The notes: generated by a model not told the origin, from the letters alone. Shown: positions 8,133 through 16,830, counted from the stretch's first letter. The stretch is DNA of 64,000 nt from Massilia mucilaginosa (GCF_011682145.1 NZ_WHJH01000024.1:28950-92949), one strand, 5' to 3'. Program-made: numbers and translations.

Positions 8133-9339
8133 GTTCGTCTCCTTCGTGGGTTTCGTCGGCCAGTTTCAGTCCCCACCAGGTCAGGCCGGGTCCGGCCAGC
8201 ACGTTCAGGGCCAGCAGGGCCGCCATGATGCTGGCCGCGGCCTCGCTCATGTAGGACGCGCCGCTGAGCGAATTGTCGACCACCAGCGAGCCGAAACTGA
8301 CCAGCGAGCACAGCGACAACGCGATGGCGTGCTTCTTGTCGCCGCTCCAGGCCTTGCTCGGCATCAGGGCCAGCCGGGTCAGGCCGATGCGCAGGCCGAA
8401 CACCAGCAGCGCGGCCAGCAAGGGCATCAGCTGGAACAATTGCTGGATCTGGACCAGCGCGGCCGACATCATGAACAGCAGCGCATAGCCGATATCCTGG
8501 GCGGTCTTGACCTGCGCCTGGAACACATTGTCGCGCGTTTCGACATTCCGCAGCAGCAGTCCCATCAGCAGCAGCGACAGCAGCGCGCTGGCCGAGGTGA
8601 CCGAGCACAGGCCCAGGTCCATCATCAGCGCCGCCAGCAGGATACCGGGACGCAAGCCGGCCTGCGCTTTCGCCATGCGCGTGGCCAGCGCATACAAACC
8701 ATAGCAGACCAGCGCAATGCCGACGCCCATTGCCAGCTGGCTGGCCTGGCGCAGCAGTTCGCCCGAAAAGCCGAACTCGGCGTTGATATTGTGGCTGCGC
8801 ATCCACGCCAGCGAACCGGCCAGGGCCAGCAGCGCGAGCAGGTTGCTGATGCCGACCGTGTTGGCGGCGGCGTAGGTGGCCACCCCGCTGGCGTGCGAAT
8901 CCGACACCATCGAGGTAAACACCACCGGGTTGACGGCGATCAGGATGGCGGCGATGAAGGCCGCTTCGGCCCGGCCGAGGCCGAAAGCGAGCAGCAGCGC
9001 CCACGCGCCCAGGCCGCGCAGCACGCAGCCGAGCGCCAGCGCGCCGCCCTGGCGCCCGCTGCGCCACAGCCACGCCAGGTCCATCTTGCGCCCGACTTCG
9101 AACAGGACCAGCGCCGAGGCCGCATTGAACAGTTCCTGGAACTGGGTCAGCAGCGCCGCATCGACCAGGCCCAGTCCGCTGACGCCGAGCGCCAGGCCGG
9201 CGATGACCGCGCCGTACAGCTTGGGCCAGCCGCGCGCCTGCAGCAGGACCCCGAGCACTTGCGACAGCAGCAAGCCGGCGCCGACCACGGCCAGCGGCGA
9301 CAGCAGCCACAGGGGAAGTGTTGCGGCGTCCTCATTCAT
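8125..9339 (-). CDS. CPA2-type cation/proton antiporter
   Basis: A 404-residue membrane protein with about 11-12 hydrophobic segments and no C-terminal RCK domain. The N-terminal half has VIAGLALGVSGLGLVD and FEVGRKMDL, and later NPVVFTSMVSDSHASGVATYAAANTVG, fitting the discontinuous helices of CPA2 exchangers. It would exchange Na+ or K+ for protons across the inner membrane. Start and stop codons overlap neighbouring genes on both sides by 8 bases, evidence of tight coupling. Absence of a ligand-binding domain means any control by thiol adducts, as in KefB/KefC, would have to come from another protein. Confidence 0.8.
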   Translation of the reverse strand: MNEDAATLPLWLLSPLAVVGAGLLLSQVLGVLLQARGWPKLYGAVIAGLALGVSGLGLVDAALLTQFQELFNAASALVLFEVGRKMDLAWLWRSGRQGGALALGCVLRGLGAWALLLAFGLGRAEAAFIAAILIAVNPVVFTSMVSDSHASGVATYAAANTVGISNLLALLALAGSLAWMRSHNINAEFGFSGELLRQASQLAMGVGIALVCYGLYALATRMAKAQAGLRPGILLAALMMDLGLCSVTSASALLSLLLMGLLLRNVETRDNVFQAQVKTAQDIGYALLFMMSAALVQIQQLFQLMPLLAALLVFGLRIGLTRLALMPSKAWSGDKKHAIALSLCSLVSFGSLVVDNSLSGASYMSEAAASIMAALLALNVLAGPGLTWWGLKLADETHEGDEHG

Positions 9340-10408
9340 GTTCGGCCGCCCAGCGCGTGGCCAGCGCCGTCAATTCGTTTTGCAGCACTTGCTCGGCGCG
9401 CGCGGCGCCGTGCGCGCCGGCCGGCGGCACGGTGGTGATGCGCAGGCGCACCAGCGGCCCGCCGCCTCGGGTCGGAATCCACAGCTGCCCCTTGAACGTG
9501 GCGTTTTCCATCCACACGGCGAGGAACTTGGCGCCGCCGCGCGCGTGCGGCGCCTTCGGCACCAGGCTGAAGGGCGTGAGCCAGGTCGCCTTGGGATAGC
9601 GCCGCGCCAGTTGCAATTGCATGGCGGCGCGCTGCTCCATGCGGCTGTCGTCGGCCGCGTACGGCAGTTGCATGAGTTGTTGCCCAAGTCCCACCGCATC
9701 GACGGTCAGGCACAGCCGTTCCGCCTGCCACTGCCAGGTGCGCTCGCCGATCTCGCCGGTGCGCTGCGCCAGGTGCGCTTCGAGCACGCTGTGCAGCATG
9801 CGCTCCCCAACCGGCCCCGAGGGTGGTTCGGCGGGCGAACGCCAGCGGGCGGCGCTGGCCGCCAGCAATGCCCAGCGCTGCTCCTGCCAGCGCCGGGTGG
9901 CGGCGCGCTCGGACGGGTCCCAGCGCCATTCGGTCACGCTCCATTGGCCATCGTCCTGGCGGCGCAGGGTGACGATGCGCTGTTGCGCGCCCTGCCCGCC
10001 GCTGACGGCCTGGCTGTTCCAGGCGCTGCGCCAGACCGGCGCCACGTTGGCGGACGGCGCGGCGCCGGCGCGGGCCCAGCCCCACCAGTGCGCCTGGGCG
10101 CTGACGCAAGCACCCGGCGCGACGCCGCCCTGCCCGCTCCAGCGGCGCATGCGCAAGCGGTTCTGCCAGGCGCATTCAGCCACGCCGCCGGTCAGGCCGG
10201 GGCCGGGAGCCGGGGTGGCCGGCTGGTCGGCGCAGGTCCAGGGGCGCTGCTGCGCAAGCAGGCGCAGCTCGGTGCCGACATCGGCCGCCGCCTTGCGCGA
10301 CGGCGCCGCCGCGCCGCTGGCGATCCCCGGCAAGGCGACGGCAAGGGCGATGGCGGGCAGGATGCAGGGAAAAAATGCCCTGTTGCCAGCGCGGAACGGT
10401 TGGGACAA
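9332..10408 (-). CDS. Secreted protein of unknown function, first gene of the sensor operon
   Basis: A predicted 358-residue exported protein. I favour a TTG start at 10408 because GAGGAG lies six bases upstream and because it places a clean signal sequence at the N-terminus (SQPFRAGNRAFFPCILPAIA, then LAVALPGIASGAAA). ATG starts at 10486 or 10471 would add a charged stretch before the signal. The mature part is rich in Trp and Arg (for example WRWDPSERAATRRWQEQRW) and has a distal WMENATFKGQLWIPTRGGG. No family is recognised. Its stop overlaps the antiporter start by 8 bases, making it the head of a five-gene operon and a plausible periplasmic partner of the sensor kinase. Confidence 0.6.
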   Translation of the reverse strand: MSQPFRAGNRAFFPCILPAIALAVALPGIASGAAAPSRKAAADVGTELRLLAQQRPWTCADQPATPAPGPGLTGGVAECAWQNRLRMRRWSGQGGVAPGACVSAQAHWWGWARAGAAPSANVAPVWRSAWNSQAVSGGQGAQQRIVTLRRQDDGQWSVTEWRWDPSERAATRRWQEQRWALLAASAARWRSPAEPPSGPVGERMLHSVLEAHLAQRTGEIGERTWQWQAERLCLTVDAVGLGQQLMQLPYAADDSRMEQRAAMQLQLARRYPKATWLTPFSLVPKAPHARGGAKFLAVWMENATFKGQLWIPTRGGGPLVRLRITTVPPAGAHGAARAEQVLQNELTALATRWAAEHE

Positions 10409-10485
10409 TCGGCTCTCCTCGGTGATCGGCGTGTGGGCGCGCAGCGTCCTGGTGGACACCGGCCCGGCCATGGTAGAGCGGCACA

Positions 10486-10502
10486 CTTAGCGAATACTTA
10501 GC
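10486..10502. promoter_or_regulatory. Direct repeat matching OmpR-family regulator spacing
   Basis: CTTAGC occurs at 10486-10491 and again at 10497-10502, an 11-base period; the match extends to ACTTAGCGA in both copies. OmpR-type regulators such as PmrA and QseB bind tandem half-sites with 5-base gaps. The site is 78 bases before the proposed start of the minus-strand operon that itself encodes such a regulator, so autoregulation is likely. It also lies upstream of the plus-strand gene at 10642. Confidence 0.5.
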
Positions 10503-10641
10503 GATTCGCACATGCGCGCGCAGCATGCAAATATGCCACTTTTCGAGGGTAAACGCCTGTTCGGCTGCGCATTATCGCTATAGAATCAGCGCCCATTACT
10601 CGTACCTGCGGCAATTTGTACCGTACCGACACACTGCATCA

Positions 10642-10992
10642 ATGGCGAAAACAACGATCCCTCCCGCGGTGCGCCGCCTCATTCTGACCAGCATTCCTTC
10701 GGTGCCGCATCTGGAAGCGCTGATGCTGTTGCGCGCCAGTGCGCCCACGCCCTGGTCGGCCCCCGCGCTGGCGCAGCGGCTGTACGTGACGCCCGCCGCT
10801 GCCGGCGCGGTGCTGGAGTACCTGTGCCATGCGGGCATGCTCAATGCCGATGCCGACGCCGATGCCTCCCCCCGCGCCTACCGGCTGCGCCCGCAGCGCG
10901 ACCGGCTGCTCGCCACCCTGGCGCAGCTGTATTCGACCCACCTGGTGGAAATCACCCGTCTCATCCACGACAGGCCAGGCACCGCGCGCTAG
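10642..10992 (+). CDS. Small winged-helix-like protein
   Basis: A 116-residue protein starting MAKTTIPPAVRRLILTSI. The region LEALMLLRASAPTPWSAPAL followed by AQRLYVTPAAAGAVLEYLCHAGML has the pattern of a winged-helix DNA-binding domain, with a likely recognition helix around VTPAAAGAVLEYL. It then has an acidic Asp/Ala run (NADADADAS) and a helical tail. Proteins of this kind are usually annotated as conserved hypothetical proteins; a role in transcription is inference. It is transcribed away from the sensor operon and ends just before the convergent oxidoreductase gene. Confidence 0.5.
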   Translation: MAKTTIPPAVRRLILTSIPSVPHLEALMLLRASAPTPWSAPALAQRLYVTPAAAGAVLEYLCHAGMLNADADADASPRAYRLRPQRDRLLATLAQLYSTHLVEITRLIHDRPGTAR

Positions 10993-11023
10993 CCCGGCCC
11001 CAGCCAGCCCGCCGCTGGCGGCG

Positions 11024-12031
11024 TCATTCGTCCACCAGCCGCACCACCACCTTGCCCCTGGCACGCCCGGTCTCCAGGTACGCCAGCCCTTCCCTGGCCT
11101 GCGCAAACGGAAACACCTTGTCGATCACCGGCCGGATGCGCCCTTGCGCAAGCAGTTCGCCGATGCCGGCCAGCTGCTTGCCGTCCGCCCGCACGAACAG
11201 GAAGCAATACTGCGCATCGCGCCGTTTCGCCAGGCCGATGATCTTGCGGCTCAAGAGGCTGAAGACGAAGCGCAACAGCACGTTCATCCCGCGCCGGCGC
11301 GCAAACGCGGCGTCCGGCGGGCCGATCAGCGACACCACCGCACTGCCCGGCTTGACGATGCGCAGCGCCTTTTCCAGCCCGTCTTCCTTGATCGTGCCGA
11401 GCACGGCATCGTAACCGTGCAGGACTTGTTCGAATTCCTGCTCCTTGTAGTCCACCACTTCGTCCGCGCCGAGTTCGCGCACCATGGCCACATTGGCGGT
11501 GCTGGTGGTGGTGCCGACGATGGCGCCGAGGTGCTTGGCGAGCTGGATCGCAAAGGTGCCGATCCCGCCCGACCCGGCCGGAATGAACACCTTTTGCCCC
11601 GGTTTGACGGCGGCGCGCTCGGCCAGCGCCTGCCACGAGGTCAGCCCGACCATGGGAATCGATGCCGCCTGCACGAAGTCGAGATTGGCCGGTTTCAACG
11701 CCGCCGCATGTTCGGGCACGGCGGCGAACTCGGCCAGCGAGCCGGCGCCCAGGTCGAACAGGCTGGCGAACACCGCGTCGCCCACCTTGAAGCGGGTCAC
11801 GCGGCTGCCGGTTTCCACCACCACACCAGCCAGATCGCTGCCCATGGTGGCGGGCAGGCGCAACTTGATGATCGGCTTGAAGTCGCCTTTGGGGATCATG
11901 TTGTCAATCGGATTGAGGCCGGCCGCGTGCACCCGCACCAGGATCTCGTCATCCTTGATGGTGGGGCGTTCGAGGTCGGCAAAGTCGATCTGGCCCGGTC
12001 CGCCGTAGCGCTTCAATATCAGTGCTTTCAT
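11024..12031 (-). CDS. NADP-dependent medium-chain oxidoreductase (quinone-reductase type)
   Basis: A 335-residue MDR-superfamily enzyme: GroES-like N-terminal domain (MKALILKRYGGPGQ ... HAAGLNPIDN) and Rossmann domain with GSGGIGTFAIQLAKHLGA around residue 150. It lacks the structural-zinc cysteine cluster of alcohol dehydrogenases, so it belongs to the zinc-free quinone reductase or enoyl-reductase branch. It probably reduces quinones or alpha,beta-unsaturated carbonyls with NADPH. It is the last gene of a detoxification unit, starting 28 bases after the old yellow enzyme gene. The substrate is not predictable. Confidence 0.82.
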   Translation of the reverse strand: MKALILKRYGGPGQIDFADLERPTIKDDEILVRVHAAGLNPIDNMIPKGDFKPIIKLRLPATMGSDLAGVVVETGSRVTRFKVGDAVFASLFDLGAGSLAEFAAVPEHAAALKPANLDFVQAASIPMVGLTSWQALAERAAVKPGQKVFIPAGSGGIGTFAIQLAKHLGAIVGTTTSTANVAMVRELGADEVVDYKEQEFEQVLHGYDAVLGTIKEDGLEKALRIVKPGSAVVSLIGPPDAAFARRRGMNVLLRFVFSLLSRKIIGLAKRRDAQYCFLFVRADGKQLAGIGELLAQGRIRPVIDKVFPFAQAREGLAYLETGRARGKVVVRLVDE

Positions 12032-12059
12032 GATGCTCTTTCCGATGTGGCGGTGACGT

Positions 12060-13130
12060 TCAGCTTGCGCTTGGATAGTCGGTGTAGCCCTTTTCACCGG
12101 GGGTGTAGAAGGTGGACGGGTCCGGCTGGTTCAGCGCAAGATCGTCGCGCAGGCGCGCAAGCAGGTCGGGATTGGCCAGGAACGGCCGGCCGAAGGCGAT
12201 CAGGTCGGCCTGGCCCGCCGTCAGCGCCTGTTCCGCGCTGGCCTTGCCGAAGCCGCCGGCCAGGATGAAGGGGCCGTCGAAGGCGGCGCGCAGGCTCGCT
12301 TTCAGGCTGGCCGGCACCGGCGGCGCGCCCATGGCCGAGTGGTCGAGCAGGTGCACATACATCAGGTCCAGCGCCGACAGTTCCTTGACGAGCACCAGAT
12401 ACTGCTCGTCCACGCCTTCAAACGTACCGGTGGCGTTGAAGGCGCCATGCGGCGACAGGCGAATCCCGACCCGGCCGGCACCGATGGCGGCCGTGGTGGC
12501 GCGGGCGATGTCGAGCACGATGCGGTTGCGGCCCTCGGGCGTGCCGCCGTAGCCATCGGTCCGCTGGTTGACGTTGGCGTTGAGGAATTGTTCGAGCAGA
12601 TAGCCGTTGGCGGCGTGCAGTTCGATCCCGTCGAAGCCGGCGGCAACGGCCAGGCGCGCGGCGTTGACGTATTCCTCGATGGTGGCGGCGATGTCGGCGC
12701 CGTCCATGGCGCGCGGCGCCGTGTGCGCCTGGCTACCCTCGCTGTCGGTAAAGATTTCGCCCGGGCAGGTCTGCGCCGACGGCCCCAGTACCACGGCGCC
12801 GGCCGGCAGGTTGGCCGCGTGCCCCACCCGGCCGGTGTGCATCAGCTGCACCACGATCTTGCCGCCTTTGGCGTGCACGGCATCGGTTACCTGTTTCCAT
12901 CCAGCCACTTGGGCATCGTTGAACAAGCCGGGAATGCGCGCATAGCCCAGGCCGTTCGGTGAGGGCGAGGTGCCTTCGGTAATGATCAGGCCGGCACCGG
13001 CGCGCTGGGCGTAGTAGGTCGCCATCAGGCTGTTCGGAATGTTGCCGATGGCGCGATTGCGCGTGAGCGGGGACATCACCGCGCGGTTGGCGAGCGGCGT
13101 GGCGCGCAGGGAGAAGGTGTCGAATAACAT
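12060..13130 (-). CDS. nemA: Old yellow enzyme (NemA-like alkene reductase)
   Basis: A 356-residue FMN-dependent TIM-barrel enzyme. Typical motifs are present: MSPLTRNRA near residue 20, VVQLMHTGRVGH near 95, GFDGIELHAANGYLLEQFLN near 170 (substrate-binding His-Asn pair), NQRTDGYGG, and the phosphate-binding end region ILAGGFGKASAE and LIAFGRPFLANPDL. Such enzymes reduce activated alkenes, nitro-compounds and N-ethylmaleimide using NAD(P)H. In E. coli nemA is controlled by the TetR-family NemR; here too a TetR gene heads the unit, which supports an electrophile-detoxification role. Confidence 0.9.
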   Translation of the reverse strand: MLFDTFSLRATPLANRAVMSPLTRNRAIGNIPNSLMATYYAQRAGAGLIITEGTSPSPNGLGYARIPGLFNDAQVAGWKQVTDAVHAKGGKIVVQLMHTGRVGHAANLPAGAVVLGPSAQTCPGEIFTDSEGSQAHTAPRAMDGADIAATIEEYVNAARLAVAAGFDGIELHAANGYLLEQFLNANVNQRTDGYGGTPEGRNRIVLDIARATTAAIGAGRVGIRLSPHGAFNATGTFEGVDEQYLVLVKELSALDLMYVHLLDHSAMGAPPVPASLKASLRAAFDGPFILAGGFGKASAEQALTAGQADLIAFGRPFLANPDLLARLRDDLALNQPDPSTFYTPGEKGYTDYPSAS

Positions 13131-13168
13131 GTCGGGGTTCCTTGATGTAGTGTAAAGGGTAAGGTGGT

Positions 13169-13963
13169 TCAGGCTGGCAACAGTCGCGGGGCGACCTTGC
13201 CGGTTTGCGAGGCGGCGAACAGGGCTGAACGGGCGGCGTCGAAATGCGCGACCAGCTCGCTGTTGTGCACGGACGGCATGGTCATCGCTTCGCCACGGTC
13301 GAGCGCGACCAGGGCGGCGTCGACCATGTGCTCGGTCAGCATGACCGCCTCGGGGGCCAGGGCCGAGAGCGGCACGCCGGACTGGTCCCAGATGTCGGTG
13401 GCGGTCGAGGCCGGCAGAACGACCTGCACCGTGACGCCGGTACCGGCCAGTTCTTCCTGCAAACCCTGGCTGAAGGCGAGAACGAAGGCCTTGGTGCCGC
13501 TGTAGACCGCGCTGAAGGCCAGCGACTTGAGGGCCAGCACCGAGGCGACGTTGACGATGGTGCCGGCGTTGCGCGCTTTCATGCCCGGCAGGACGGCGTG
13601 CGCCAGGCGCGTCAGCGCGCCGATATTGAGTGCGATCTGCGACAGGGAATCGTCCAGCGGGCCGCCGCTCAGCGGGGCCAGGCGCGCGATGCCGGCGTTG
13701 TTGACCAGCATGTCGACCGGGTTTGCGCTCAAAAATTGCGCGACGCTCGCCTGGCCCGCTTCGGTGCCGAGGTCGGCGATCATGGATTCCACCCGCACGC
13801 CATGGCTGGCGGCAATGGTCCGGGCCAGCGCGTGCAGGCGGTCGGCGCGGCGCGCCACCAGGACCAGGTCGTAGCCGCGCTTGGCCAGGCGCTCGGCGTA
13901 CACCGCGCCAATGCCGGACGAGGCACCGGTGACGAGGGCAATTTTTCGGGAAGTCGTGCTCAT
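13169..13963 (-). CDS. Short-chain dehydrogenase/reductase
   Basis: A 264-residue classical SDR. TGASSGIG lies at the nucleotide-binding end, NNAG near residue 90, and the catalytic YSGTK (Tyr-x-x-x-Lys) near 155. I favour the ATG at 13963 because AAGGA is seven bases upstream of it; the ATG at 13969 is too close to that site. It is the second SDR of the TetR-controlled run, 53 bases after the first and 38 before the old yellow enzyme. It would oxidise or reduce small alcohols or carbonyls with NAD(P). Confidence 0.85.
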   Translation of the reverse strand: MSTTSRKIALVTGASSGIGAVYAERLAKRGYDLVLVARRADRLHALARTIAASHGVRVESMIADLGTEAGQASVAQFLSANPVDMLVNNAGIARLAPLSGGPLDDSLSQIALNIGALTRLAHAVLPGMKARNAGTIVNVASVLALKSLAFSAVYSGTKAFVLAFSQGLQEELAGTGVTVQVVLPASTATDIWDQSGVPLSALAPEAVMLTEHMVDAALVALDRGEAMTMPSVHNSELVAHFDAARSALFAASQTGKVAPRLLPA

Positions 13964-14016
13964 GGTCATATCCTTGAAGTGAAGTAGTTCTAGTGGAAGT
14001 GTTACGGGGGAAGTTC

Positions 14017-14823
14017 TTAAGCCAGTTGCAGGTCTTTGCGCATGCCCGCGTCCAGCATGGCGGCCGGGGCGAAGGTGCGCAGCAGGCGCAGGCGGGCCGC
14101 CAGTCCGCCGGCGGTGTAGCGCAGTTTCGGCCGCGCGGCGCTGGCGGCCTTGAGCACGGTCTCGGCCACCACTTCCGGGCCTTCGGCGCCGGCCATGATG
14201 TCCTGGATGCGGCGCGCCACGGCGGTGCGCACGGCGTGATAGGCGTCGAGCTTGGTGTCCGCCTCGATCAGGTTGGCGTCGAACGGGGTCCTGGTGTAGG
14301 CCGGTTCGATCACCACCGAGCGGATGCCCCAGTTGCGCAATTCATGGTCGAGCGACTCGGAATAGCCTTCGATGGCGTGCTTGCTGGCGGCATACAGCGC
14401 GCCATACGGCATCGGCAGGAAGCCGAGCACCGAGCCGATGTGCAGAATGCGCCCGCCTTTTTGGCCCCGCATGTGCGGCAGCACGGCGCGCGTCATGCGC
14501 ACCGCGCCGAAAAAATTGGTGTCGAAAACGGCCTGGGCCTGGGCGATCGAACTTTCTTCGGCAGCGGCGGCGGCCACGCCAAAGCCGGCGTTGTTGACCA
14601 GCAGGTCGATGCGTCCTTCCTGCTTGATCACCGCCTCGACGGCGGCCGCGACCGAGGCGTCGCTGGTCACGTCCAGGGCCAGCATCCGGAACCCTGCGCC
14701 GGCCGCTTGCGCGCCGCGCCGGCTGGTGCCGAATACTTTCCAGCCGGCTTGCGCCAGGCGCGCCGCCGTCGCTTGACCGATGCCGGACGAGGCGCCGGTG
14801 ACCAGTGCGATCTTGCACTCCAT
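14017..14823 (-). CDS. Short-chain dehydrogenase/reductase, first gene after the TetR operator
   Basis: A 268-residue classical SDR with TGASSGIGQATA at residues 9-20, NNAGFG near 85 and the active-site YAASK near 150. Pocket-lining regions differ from the following SDR, so the two probably handle different substrates. The ATG at 14823 is preceded by GAGAGGAAA, a strong ribosome binding site. A 22-base palindrome 48 bases upstream is the likely control point, making this the first structural gene of the operon that runs through the two SDRs, NemA and the MDR oxidoreductase. Confidence 0.87.
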   Translation of the reverse strand: MECKIALVTGASSGIGQATAARLAQAGWKVFGTSRRGAQAAGAGFRMLALDVTSDASVAAAVEAVIKQEGRIDLLVNNAGFGVAAAAAEESSIAQAQAVFDTNFFGAVRMTRAVLPHMRGQKGGRILHIGSVLGFLPMPYGALYAASKHAIEGYSESLDHELRNWGIRSVVIEPAYTRTPFDANLIEADTKLDAYHAVRTAVARRIQDIMAGAEGPEVVAETVLKAASAARPKLRYTAGGLAARLRLLRTFAPAAMLDAGMRKDLQLA

Positions 14824-14870
14824 GGTGTTTCCTCTCAAAAAACCGAGACGACACTCCGTCCGGCGATTCA

Positions 14871-14892
14871 AAATATGACGCTCATCATATTT
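14871..14892. promoter_or_regulatory. TetR-family operator candidate before the SDR-NemA operon
   Basis: AAATATGA at 14871-14878 and TCATATTT at 14885-14892 form perfect 8-base arms around 6 bases. The inner 16 bases (ATGACGCTCATCATAT, 14875-14890) recur with one change at 15518-15533, over the tetR start. Two near-identical palindromes at the regulator gene and its adjacent operon are the expected signature of a local autoregulated TetR repressor. Confidence 0.65.
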
Positions 14893-14922
14893 GCAGTCAA
14901 AAAAAACCGGCCGCAGACCTGC

Positions 14923-15519
14923 TCAGTCCGCATCCGGGGAAAATTGTTTCAAGGTGGCCGCGCACAGCGCTGCCGCCAGCCTGGGGTCGTCCACCGCGCG
15001 CGCCAGCATGGTGGTGCCGATCAGCGCGCACACCGTGGCCATGGCCTGCTCGTGCGCCCGGGGCTGGCCCCAGTCGGGCATCTGGCGGGCGAACAGGTCG
15101 ATGATTTCCTTGATGTGCACCGTGGCGGCGTGGCGTACTTCGGGCGCCTGGCGCGGCATCTCCGAGCCCAGCGCGCACACCGGGCATCCGTTCTCGATGG
15201 CGGCGATATGCTGGGGCGACAGATACGCATCCATCAGCGCCTGCAGGGCCTGGCCCGGCGGGGCGCTGGCGGCAACCCGCGTGGCCAGCGCCACCGCGTC
15301 GGCGCCGGCGCGGTCGCCCGCCTCGGCCAGCAAGGCGTCGCGCGAGTCGAAGTGGGCATAAAAGCCGCCGTGGGTCAGGCCCGCCTCTTTCATGATGTCG
15401 GCCACGCCGGTGCCGTCGTAGCCGCTGCGCCGGATCGCCCGCGAAGCGACTTCCACGATGCGTTCGTGGGTGGCCTCCTTGCGGCTGGCGGTCGGGCTTT
15501 TGGCGGGTTTCGATTTCAT
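14923..15519 (-). CDS. TetR-family transcriptional repressor
   Basis: A 198-residue regulator. The N-terminal domain has the canonical helix-turn-helix ([20 protein letters not shown], residues about 38-57) followed by [14 protein letters not shown]. The C-terminal ligand domain has two cysteines in [12 protein letters not shown], a segment seen in the reactive-electrophile-sensing branch of TetR regulators. The ATG at 15519 lies inside an operator-like palindrome; ATG codons at 15528 and 15531 are alternatives. It reads in the same direction as the SDR-NemA-MDR genes and probably represses both itself and them. Confidence 0.85.
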   Translation of the reverse strand: MKSKPAKSPTASRKEATHERIVEVASRAIRRSGYDGTGVADIMKEAGLTHGGFYAHFDSRDALLAEAGDRAGADAVALATRVAASAPPGQALQALMDAYLSPQHIAAIENGCPVCALGSEMPRQAPEVRHAATVHIKEIIDLFARQMPDWGQPRAHEQAMATVCALIGTTMLARAVDDPRLAAALCAATLKQFSPDAD

Positions 15520-15535
15520 GACGGTCATCATATAC
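15514..15535. promoter_or_regulatory. Second TetR operator candidate, over the tetR start codon
   Basis: ATGACGGTCATCATAT at 15518-15533 matches the site before the SDR gene at 15 of 16 positions. The central ATGACGGTCAT is nearly palindromic. Its position over the translation start of the regulator gene fits autorepression by blocking transcription start. Confidence 0.6.
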
Positions 15536-15571
15536 CATTTTGAAACCGGGTGCACGCCGGCGCCAACATCA

Positions 15572-16735
15572 TTACGGGCCACCCCTGCCGATCACCGAGG
15601 CGATGATTTCGTCGTGCCGCTCGTTATCGGTCTTGTGCAGATACGCCGCCGTGGTGGCAATGTTGGCGTGCCCGGCCGTGTCTTGCAGGGTTTTCAGCTG
15701 CACGCCATTGTTGGCGTGGTTGGTCAGCATGCTGTGGCGCAGCCAGTGCGGCGAGGCCTGGCGCAGCACGGCGGCCGTTTCGGTATCGCCCTGGCCGGCG
15801 GCGGCCGAGGCGGCGGCAGCGAACACGGCCTTGAGCGCCTGGGCGGCGGCTTCATCGGTGATGCGCGCCAGCGAATGCTTGCGGCTCGACAGCACCAAGG
15901 GCGTGCGGTCAGTGCGCGAGGTCTGCGGCAGCAGGCCGAAGGCCTGGCGGTAGTCGCGCAAGGCGGCCAGCATCTCGGGTGGCACCGGCAGGCGGCGCGG
16001 CTTGTTGCCTTTGCCAATCACATCGAGCCACCAGCGGCCGTTGCCCTCGGTGTAGATCGCGCCCATGTTGGCGCTGACGATCTCGTTCAGGCGCGCACCC
16101 GTCTGCGTGAACGCCACCAGCAAGAAGCGGTCGCGCGCGCGCCGCCGCAGGGCCGACGGCGTCTCGGCCGGACGCACCGAGACGGTGGCGAGCGCCAGGG
16201 CGATGGCGTGCGGGGTCAGGTAGCGCGTGATGCGGCTGGCCACCGGCGCCCGCACGTTCTTGACCAGGCGCGCCGGATTGCGCCGCATGTAGCCGGTCTG
16301 CTCGGCAAACGCCAGCAAGCCCTTGACGGCGATCATCGCCTGGCGCCGGCTGGCGTCCGACAGCGGCCCCGTGAACGGGCGGTAGCGCGGGTCGGTGCGC
16401 GGCCATTTGGTGCTGGCGACCCAGTCGGACGGCGGGTTCTTGAGGAATTCCTTGTACAGGTTCAGGTCGGCCACGCTGAGCTGGTGGAAGGAGCGGCCCG
16501 CTTCTTCGCGGCACCAGGTGAGGAAGCGAAACAGTTCCTTCTGGGTGTTGGCGATCGATTTTTCGCTCAGTTCGCCGTGGGCGATGAATTCGCGCGCGAT
16601 TTCGCTGTCGGTGCTGGCATTCGTGATGGCGTCGTCGGCCACGTGGAAGATGCCGATGTCGGGGCGCTTGGTGTCGCTGGGCAGCGGACCGCTGCGCGGC
16701 ACCGGTTCCAGGTTGATCGGTGTGAATTTGTGCAT
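15572..16735 (-). CDS. Tyrosine recombinase with complete catalytic set, SOS box upstream
   Basis: A 387-residue site-specific recombinase. The SAM-like core-binding domain covers about residues 50-160. Catalytic residues are all visible: R215 (TGARLNE), K242 or K245 (GKGNK), H330 and R333 (HWLRHS), H356 (GHAN) and nucleophile Y365 (TAAYLH). I take the ATG at 16735; a TTG at 16750 is also in frame but would overlap the operator. A near-consensus LexA site lies 16 bases upstream. No other phage or element genes are adjacent, so this is a stand-alone recombinase; its target site is not evident. Confidence 0.88.
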   Translation of the reverse strand: MHKFTPINLEPVPRSGPLPSDTKRPDIGIFHVADDAITNASTDSEIAREFIAHGELSEKSIANTQKELFRFLTWCREEAGRSFHQLSVADLNLYKEFLKNPPSDWVASTKWPRTDPRYRPFTGPLSDASRRQAMIAVKGLLAFAEQTGYMRRNPARLVKNVRAPVASRITRYLTPHAIALALATVSVRPAETPSALRRRARDRFLLVAFTQTGARLNEIVSANMGAIYTEGNGRWWLDVIGKGNKPRRLPVPPEMLAALRDYRQAFGLLPQTSRTDRTPLVLSSRKHSLARITDEAAAQALKAVFAAAASAAAGQGDTETAAVLRQASPHWLRHSMLTNHANNGVQLKTLQDTAGHANIATTAAYLHKTDNERHDEIIASVIGRGGP

Positions 16736-16749
16736 GCGGGGACGATTCA

Positions 16750-16771
16750 ATACTGTACGAATGTACAGTAT
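16750..16771. promoter_or_regulatory. LexA (SOS) box before the recombinase gene
   Basis: TACTGTACGAATGTACAGTA (16751-16770) contains CTGT-N8-ACAG, the core of the proteobacterial LexA consensus, and has 9-base perfect arms when flanking A and T are included. It differs from the ideal E. coli box only in the central eight bases. Its distance from the start codon of the minus-strand recombinase fits direct repression. It lies 139 bases from the plus-strand TerC gene, so control of that gene is less likely. Confidence 0.8.
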
Positions 16772-16830
16772 AGCAGTTTGATCAGCTTCCTTCTACCCGT
16801 CTCCGGCCTCATCCGCGCCGTGACAGGAGG

